From: a bacterium
Lineage (GTDB): Bacteria; Pseudomonadota; Gammaproteobacteria; Burkholderiales; Burkholderiaceae_C
NCBI GenBank assembly: GCA_030824555.1
Contig: JAVBXK010000055.1
Coordinates: forward strand, 1-57,329
Direction: 5' to 3'
DNA length: 57,329 nt
The position numbers and the translations under genes are program-made. The notes beneath the pieces are model-generated. The model had not been told where the DNA came from and made no database searches. It saw only the letters and a program-made list of their open reading frames with translations. Within the stretch, counting starts at the first letter, position 1; each line of letters opens with the position of its first letter. This document shows positions 53,225 through 57,329 of this stretch, piece after piece.

Positions 53225-53280
53225 CATACTTTTTTGTGCTTCTCCGCTTGTTGTGATTGACATGAATGCTATTTATCCAT
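53225..53280. repeat. Short palindromic repeat, degenerate copy 4
   Basis: ACTTTTTTGTGCTTCTCCGC and, further on, GAATGCTATTTATCCATG resemble the left half and right end of the copy at 26438 (TTTTTTGGCTTCTACCGCTT...GCAGCTATG), but the second arm has decayed. It lies just before the FAD-oxidase ATG. Confidence 0.3.
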
Positions 53281-54724
53281 GACTGAAAACACCCTTATCC
53301 ACACGCTGGAATCGATCGTCGGCGATGCCCATGTGCTGACGCACGACACCCCGGCCACCGACCTGTCGGCCTGGGAGCACGACTGGCGCAAGCGCCTGCA
53401 AGGTGTGGCACTGGCCGTGGTGCGTCCCGGCAACACAGCCGAGGTGGCTGCGGTGGTGAAGGCCTGCGCTGCAGCGGGAGCCGCCATCGTGCCGCAGGGT
53501 GGCAACACCGGTCTGGTGGTGGGCGGCGTGCCCGATACCACCGGCACCGAGGTGGTGCTGAGCCTGCAACGCATGAATGCCATCCGCAGCATCGACACCG
53601 CCAACCTCACGCTCGTGGCCGAAGCTGGCTGCGTGCTGCAAGCCGTGCAGGAAGCCGCTGAACGCGAAGGGCTGCTGTTCCCCCTGAGCCTGGCCGCCGA
53701 AGGCAGCTGCACCATCGGTGGCAACCTGGCCACCAACGCCGGTGGCACACAGGTGGTGCGCTACGGCAACGCTCGCGACCTGTGCCTGGGGCTCGAAGTG
53801 GTCACCGCTCAAGGCGAGGTGTGGCACGGCCTGACGGGCCTGCGCAAAGACAACACCGGCTACGACCTGCGCCACCTGTTTGTGGGCAGCGAGGGCACGC
53901 TGGGCATCATCACCGCTGCCAGCCTGAAACTGTGCCCCACCCCCAAAGCCAACCTGACCGCCTGGGCTGCCGTGCCCACCCTGGAGGCTGCCGTAGCCCT
54001 GCTGGGGCTGGCCCACCAGCACCTGGGAGCAGGCCTGACGGGCTTTGAAATGATGGGCCAGTTTGCCCTGAGCCTGGTTGACAAACACTACCCCCAGCAG
54101 CGCGTGCCCCTGTGGCGTGACACCCCCTACTGCGTGTTGCTGGAAAACAGCGACCACGAAAACGAGTCCCATGCACGCAGCCAGTTCGAACACCTGCTGG
54201 AAGCCGCCATGGACCACGGCTGCGTGACCGATGCCGTGGTGGCCGAAAGCCTGGCCCAGGCCAGCCAGTTGTGGCACATACGCGAAAGCATCCCCCTGGC
54301 GCAAGCGCAGGAGGGGCTGAACATCAAACACGACGTGGCCGTGACGGCATCGCAAATCCCCGCCTTCGTGGCGCAGGCCACGCAGGTGCTGGAGGCGGCG
54401 CTGCCCGGCATCAGGCTGGTGAACTTTGGCCACCTGGGCGATGGCAACCTGCACTTCAATGTGCAGGCTCCCGAGGGGCAAGACGCTGCCACCTTCCTGC
54501 GTGACCACGAAACCCAAGTCAACGCACTGGTATACGACACCGTGGCGCAGTTTGGGGGCTCCATCAGTGCCGAGCACGGCATCGGCGGGCTGAAGGCCGA
54601 TACCCTGCACCACTACAAATCAGCCGTGGCGCTGGACCTGATGGCGCGCATCAAAAATGCACTCGACCCGTTGAACACGTTGAACCCTGGGCGGGTGGTG
54701 ACGCGTGAGGCGCTCAAAGGCTGA
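53279..54724 (+). CDS. FAD-linked oxidase (GlcD/D-lactate dehydrogenase family)
   Basis: 481-residue flavoprotein of the vanillyl-alcohol-oxidase family. The FAD-binding part contains AAIVPQGGNTGLVVGG and EGSCTIGGNLATNAGGTQVVRYGN. The FAD-oxidase C-domain contains NFGHLGDGNLHFNVQ and EHGIGGLK, typical of GlcD, D-2-hydroxyglutarate and D-lactate dehydrogenases. A 2-hydroxyacid substrate is likely. The stop codon lies inside the left end of the second palindromic element. Confidence 0.93.
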   Translation: MTENTLIHTLESIVGDAHVLTHDTPATDLSAWEHDWRKRLQGVALAVVRPGNTAEVAAVVKACAAAGAAIVPQGGNTGLVVGGVPDTTGTEVVLSLQRMNAIRSIDTANLTLVAEAGCVLQAVQEAAEREGLLFPLSLAAEGSCTIGGNLATNAGGTQVVRYGNARDLCLGLEVVTAQGEVWHGLTGLRKDNTGYDLRHLFVGSEGTLGIITAASLKLCPTPKANLTAWAAVPTLEAAVALLGLAHQHLGAGLTGFEMMGQFALSLVDKHYPQQRVPLWRDTPYCVLLENSDHENESHARSQFEHLLEAAMDHGCVTDAVVAESLAQASQLWHIRESIPLAQAQEGLNIKHDVAVTASQIPAFVAQATQVLEAALPGIRLVNFGHLGDGNLHFNVQAPEGQDAATFLRDHETQVNALVYDTVAQFGGSISAEHGIGGLKADTLHHYKSAVALDLMARIKNALDPLNTLNPGRVVTREALKG

Positions 54725-54852
54725 GCGTTTGTCGGGCGTGCCCGATCAAGGCGTAAAGCAAGGCAATAGCCCGGGCCATGGCGCGCATTTGCAACGCCGA
54801 GCGGGTGCCGTTTGGGGTGCTGAGCGGACATGTGCGAGAGTCTCTCAGAATC
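54718..54852. repeat. Near-palindromic element, copy 2 (shortened)
   Basis: Shares with copy 1 (27401-27559) the left end, with GGCTGAG, TCGGGCGTGCCCGA and ATCAAGGCG. It shares the central ATGGCGCGCATTTGCAACGC and the right-end CGAGAG and CTCTCAG. A block of about 22 bases present in copy 1 (27430-27451) is missing, between repeated GA bases. The inverted ends have diverged. It overlaps the stop codon of the FAD-oxidase gene. Confidence 0.7.
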
Positions 54853-54933
54853 TAAGCAGCTCGCTGGGCCACCCCAAAAACGACTGCGCCCCTGTTGGTG
54901 TGCCTGGTAAGGCCAGGCTTGGGGGCACCATGC

Positions 54934-56730
54934 TCAGTCCCCCATGACCACGCCTTCGCGGCGCGGGTCGGCACCACCGAAGTAGCCTCCACCGGGCCGC
55001 GCCTGAATGGCTTGCAGGCCGCTGGTCATGTCGAGCAGGCGCACGTCGTGCCCGCGCGCTCGCAGGGCCTGCACGGTGGCCACTGGAAACCGGTTGGCTT
55101 CCAGCAGCGTGGGGCCGTTGGTTGAGCCGAAGTTGGGCAGGTTGATGGCCTGTTGCGCGTCCAGCCCCCAGTTCAGCGTGCCGTACAGCAGCTTGGCCGT
55201 GTAGTGGATGATCAGCGCGCCGCCAGGGCTGCCCCCGCTCATCACCAGCTGGCCAGTGGCCTTGTCAAACACCAGCGTGGGCGACATGGACGAGCGTGGC
55301 CGCTTGCCCGGCTCCACACGGTTAGCAATGGGCGTGCCCACGGCATCGCGTGGCACGAAGCTGAAGTCGGTCAGCTGGTTGTTCAGCAAAAACCCGTTGA
55401 CCATCTGGCGCGAGCCGAAAGCGTCTTCAATGGTGGTGGTCATGGCCACCGCCCTGCCCTGCGCATCGACCACGCTGACATGGCTTGTGCCATATTCAGG
55501 TTGCGGGGGCATGGGGGCGTGGCTGATGCGCACACCAGCTGGTTGGCCTGGGAAGGCCTGGTTCATGCTGCGCGGCCCGATCAGGCTGGCGCGTTGCGCC
55601 AGGTACCCTGGGGCCAGCAGGGTGTGCCAGCTGCCACCGGGTGCGGGCACAAAGTCGGGATCGGCCACGTACTGCGCACGGTCGGCAAACGCCAGGCGGG
55701 CCGCCTCGGTGTACAGGTGCAGCCAGTCGGCACTGGGCAAGCCGTCGGCAAGCGGCAAGCGCCCTGCACCGGTGTGCACCAGCATGCCCACTATCTGCCC
55801 GATGGCCAACGCACCCGAACTGGGCGGCGGGAAACCGCACAGCGTGTAGGCCCGCTGATCGGTGGCCACCACGTCATGGCACAAGGCCTGGCGTTTGACC
55901 GGCTGGTAAGCCATCAGGTCGGTCAGGCTCAGCCTGCCCGGGTGGGTGGGGTGTTGGCGCACCTTGTTGACCATGGCCTGCGCCACAGGGCCATCCAGCA
56001 AGGCGTTGGAACCGTCAGCTGCCAGGCCACGCAGCACGTGCGCCAGCGCGGGGTTTTTCAGCAGGTAGCCCACCGGCCAGGGTTTGCCATGGCCGTCGTA
56101 GAAATAGGCAGCGGCCGCAGGGTCTTTGGTCAGATGCGGCTCGGCCGACAGCAGGGTGTGCAACCGCTGGCTGACCGGGAAGCCCGCTTCCGCCAGCGCA
56201 ATGGCGGGCTGGAACAGCTGCGCCCAAGGCAAGGTGCCGTGCTGGCGGTGGGCCATTTCCAGCATGCGCACAGCACCGGGCACACCGACGGCCCGGCCAC
56301 CCACCACCGCGTCGATGAAGGGCATGGGCTTGCCATCGGGGTTCAAAAACAAGGCCTCATCGGCAGCGGCGGGCGCGGTTTCGCGGCCATCGAACGCCTC
56401 GACGGTCCGACCATCGGCATGCAGCAAAAACGCACCACCACCGATGCCGCTGGATTGCGGCTCCACCAGTGCCAGCACCATTTGCACGGCCACCGCCGCG
56501 TCCACCGCACTGCCCCCCGCTTTCAGCATCTGGTAGCCGGCATCGGCGGCCAGCGGATTGGCCGCAGCCACGGCAAACGACTGCGTCGCCCAACCCGGTT
56601 TGCTGATTTGCCCAGACGCGCGCTCTGGCTGGTGTGCTGGTGTGCGGTCAGTCAACACAGCGGTGGGCGAGACGCATGCTGCCAGCGCTGCCGCTGTCAA
56701 CGTACCGAAGCAAAGGTTGGCCAGATTCAT
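54934..56730 (-). CDS. ggt: Gamma-glutamyltransferase, lipoprotein-like
   Basis: 598-residue Ntn-hydrolase precursor that would cleave itself at the Thr in YGTSHVSVVD to give large and small subunits. It acts on glutathione and other gamma-glutamyl compounds in the periplasm. The N-terminus MNLANLCFGTLTAAALAACVSP carries a lipobox (LAAC). Other blocks are QSSGIGGGAFLL, FDGRETAP, NRVEPGKRPRSSMSPT and MSGGSPGGALII. The start at 56730 follows GAAGGTG; the upstream frame to 56841 runs through a terminator and is rejected. Confidence 0.94.
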   Translation of the reverse strand: MNLANLCFGTLTAAALAACVSPTAVLTDRTPAHQPERASGQISKPGWATQSFAVAAANPLAADAGYQMLKAGGSAVDAAVAVQMVLALVEPQSSGIGGGAFLLHADGRTVEAFDGRETAPAAADEALFLNPDGKPMPFIDAVVGGRAVGVPGAVRMLEMAHRQHGTLPWAQLFQPAIALAEAGFPVSQRLHTLLSAEPHLTKDPAAAAYFYDGHGKPWPVGYLLKNPALAHVLRGLAADGSNALLDGPVAQAMVNKVRQHPTHPGRLSLTDLMAYQPVKRQALCHDVVATDQRAYTLCGFPPPSSGALAIGQIVGMLVHTGAGRLPLADGLPSADWLHLYTEAARLAFADRAQYVADPDFVPAPGGSWHTLLAPGYLAQRASLIGPRSMNQAFPGQPAGVRISHAPMPPQPEYGTSHVSVVDAQGRAVAMTTTIEDAFGSRQMVNGFLLNNQLTDFSFVPRDAVGTPIANRVEPGKRPRSSMSPTLVFDKATGQLVMSGGSPGGALIIHYTAKLLYGTLNWGLDAQQAINLPNFGSTNGPTLLEANRFPVATVQALRARGHDVRLLDMTSGLQAIQARPGGGYFGGADPRREGVVMGD

Positions 56731-56760
56731 GTGTACACCTTCAGATGGAATGCACAGGCG

Positions 56761-56792
56761 AAAAAAATCCAACCGCTTGACGGGTTGGATTT
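56761..56792 (-). terminator. Intrinsic terminator upstream of ggt
   Basis: On the minus strand AAATCCAACC pairs with GGTTGGATTT (arms at 56783-56792 and 56765-56774) around a short loop and is followed by a T-run (56761-56767). It ends a transcript arriving from the right-hand side, before ggt. Confidence 0.75.
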
Positions 56793-56922
56793 CGGGGCTT
56801 GGGGGGTACAGGGCCTCTTCCCCCAAAATTCTTCGACTCACCCTGTTTGTACCCCCGCCTTGGTTTTGCTGTCAATATCGATCCCTGTACGGAATAGCAC
56901 GACAAGTGCGTTGATTTACCAA

Positions 56923-56953
56923 TGAAAAAGGCCCCGAGTATCGCTACTTGGAG
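56923..56953 (-). terminator. Terminator-like hairpin at the right end
   Basis: On the minus strand GGCCTCC pairs imperfectly with GGGGCC around AAGTAGCGATACTC and is followed by TTTTTCATT. This would terminate a minus-strand transcript entering from the right, whose gene I cannot identify in the window. Confidence 0.5.
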
Positions 56954-57329
56954 GCCTTTATCTTTCGGTCTGGCTGGGGTCTATTGAATGAAGCCTTGAA
57001 ACCCTTGTCCAGCCTCACTTTTTGGAATTTCAATTGCAATTTGTTCCCCGATTTGTTCCCCGGTTTTCGGTTTGATACCCGTCAAACTCAACCGAATTGG
57101 ACGTTACCACGGGTGGGGGCGCATGGTCATCATGTGCCCCTGTCGCCCACACCTGCATGCCTTCACGCAACAACAGGGGTGCATGGTCACGCAGCCACCG
57201 ACAGACAGAGCCAACACAGGTGGAGACAGTGACTCCCCCCCCCTCTCGAAACTTGCGCACGCAAAAATTTGAGGAACCGGTCGGTTTCCGCCTCAAAAGG
57301 GCTGAAGTTTGCATACCCCCCTCCCCCTC

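Larger units (their letters stand above)
56731..57329. other. Right-end intergenic region with terminators and repeats
   Basis: Nearly 600 bases without a gene I can support. It carries two terminator-like hairpins, a tandem repeat TTGTTCCCCGA-TTGTTCCCCGG (57038-57062) and G/C homopolymer runs near 57231-57243 and 57316-57329. Inverted GGTACAGGG/CCTGTTTGTACC sequences lie around 56805-56855. A 94-codon minus-strand frame at 57030-57314 has no recognisable product. The texture is that of a mobile-element border or integration site, but nothing proves this. Confidence 0.5.

Overview
The window looks like chromosomal DNA of a GC-rich betaproteobacterium of the order Burkholderiales, most likely family Comamonadaceae. 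The basis is codon usage, the housekeeping genes present (UvrD, GuaC, MetY, YihY, DUF2069, a Bug-type receptor) and short palindromic repeats of a style I associate with that family. The assignment is by recognition only; no search was run.

Layout. (1) 1-2563: 5' part of a UvrD/PcrA helicase, running off the left edge. (2) 2646-11771: accessory-looking stretch. It holds a trypsin-like protease-STAND NTPase-TPR protein in operon with a class 3 lipase, a CYTH protein, GMP reductase, an ABC-type ATPase overlapping a TOPRIM protein (OLD/PARIS-like pair), and a VapBC-type toxin-antitoxin pair. (3) 11980-21068 (+): toluene-4-monooxygenase-type operon tmoABCDEF, then an OmpW-like porin and a TodS/TodT-type two-component system. 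(4) 35471-21472 (-): one ~14 kb phenol operon, dmpKLMNOP, dmpQ, dmpB, a GlcG-like gene, dmpC, dmpD, dmpE, dmpF, dmpG, dmpH, a Bug receptor and dmpI. A textbook sigma-54 promoter precedes it, with activator sites upstream. (5) 35799-38188 (+): divergent DmpR/XylR-type activator and a translationally coupled GntR regulator. (6) 38258-41267: membrane-anchored alpha/beta hydrolase, second GntR regulator, 3-hydroxyisobutyrate dehydrogenase-like enzyme. (7) 41404-56730: mostly ordinary genes (TPR pseudo-receiver, DEAD-box helicase, CoA-transferase, AraC regulator, MetY, YihY, FAD-linked oxidase, gamma-glutamyltransferase). (8) 56731-57329: no confident gene, but terminators and repeats.

How it works together. 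The diiron toluene monooxygenase should hydroxylate toluene or benzene to cresol or phenol. The phenol hydroxylase makes (methyl)catechols, catechol 2,3-dioxygenase opens the ring by meta cleavage, and both lower branches (dehydrogenase/tautomerase/decarboxylase and hydrolase) lead through 2-oxopent-4-enoate to pyruvate and acetyl-CoA. The two operons converge at 21.1-21.5 kb. They carry two unrelated aromatic-sensing systems: a TodST-like histidine kinase system for the first oxygenation and a DmpR-like sigma-54 activator plus GntR protein for the second.

Least explained signals: the two defence-like cassettes in 2.6-10.7 kb; a near-palindromic repeat of about 159 bp in two copies (27401-27559, 54718-54852), each abutting a gene end; an AATATCGA motif repeated around the dmpR-dmpK promoters; and competing inverted repeats in the convergent gap.
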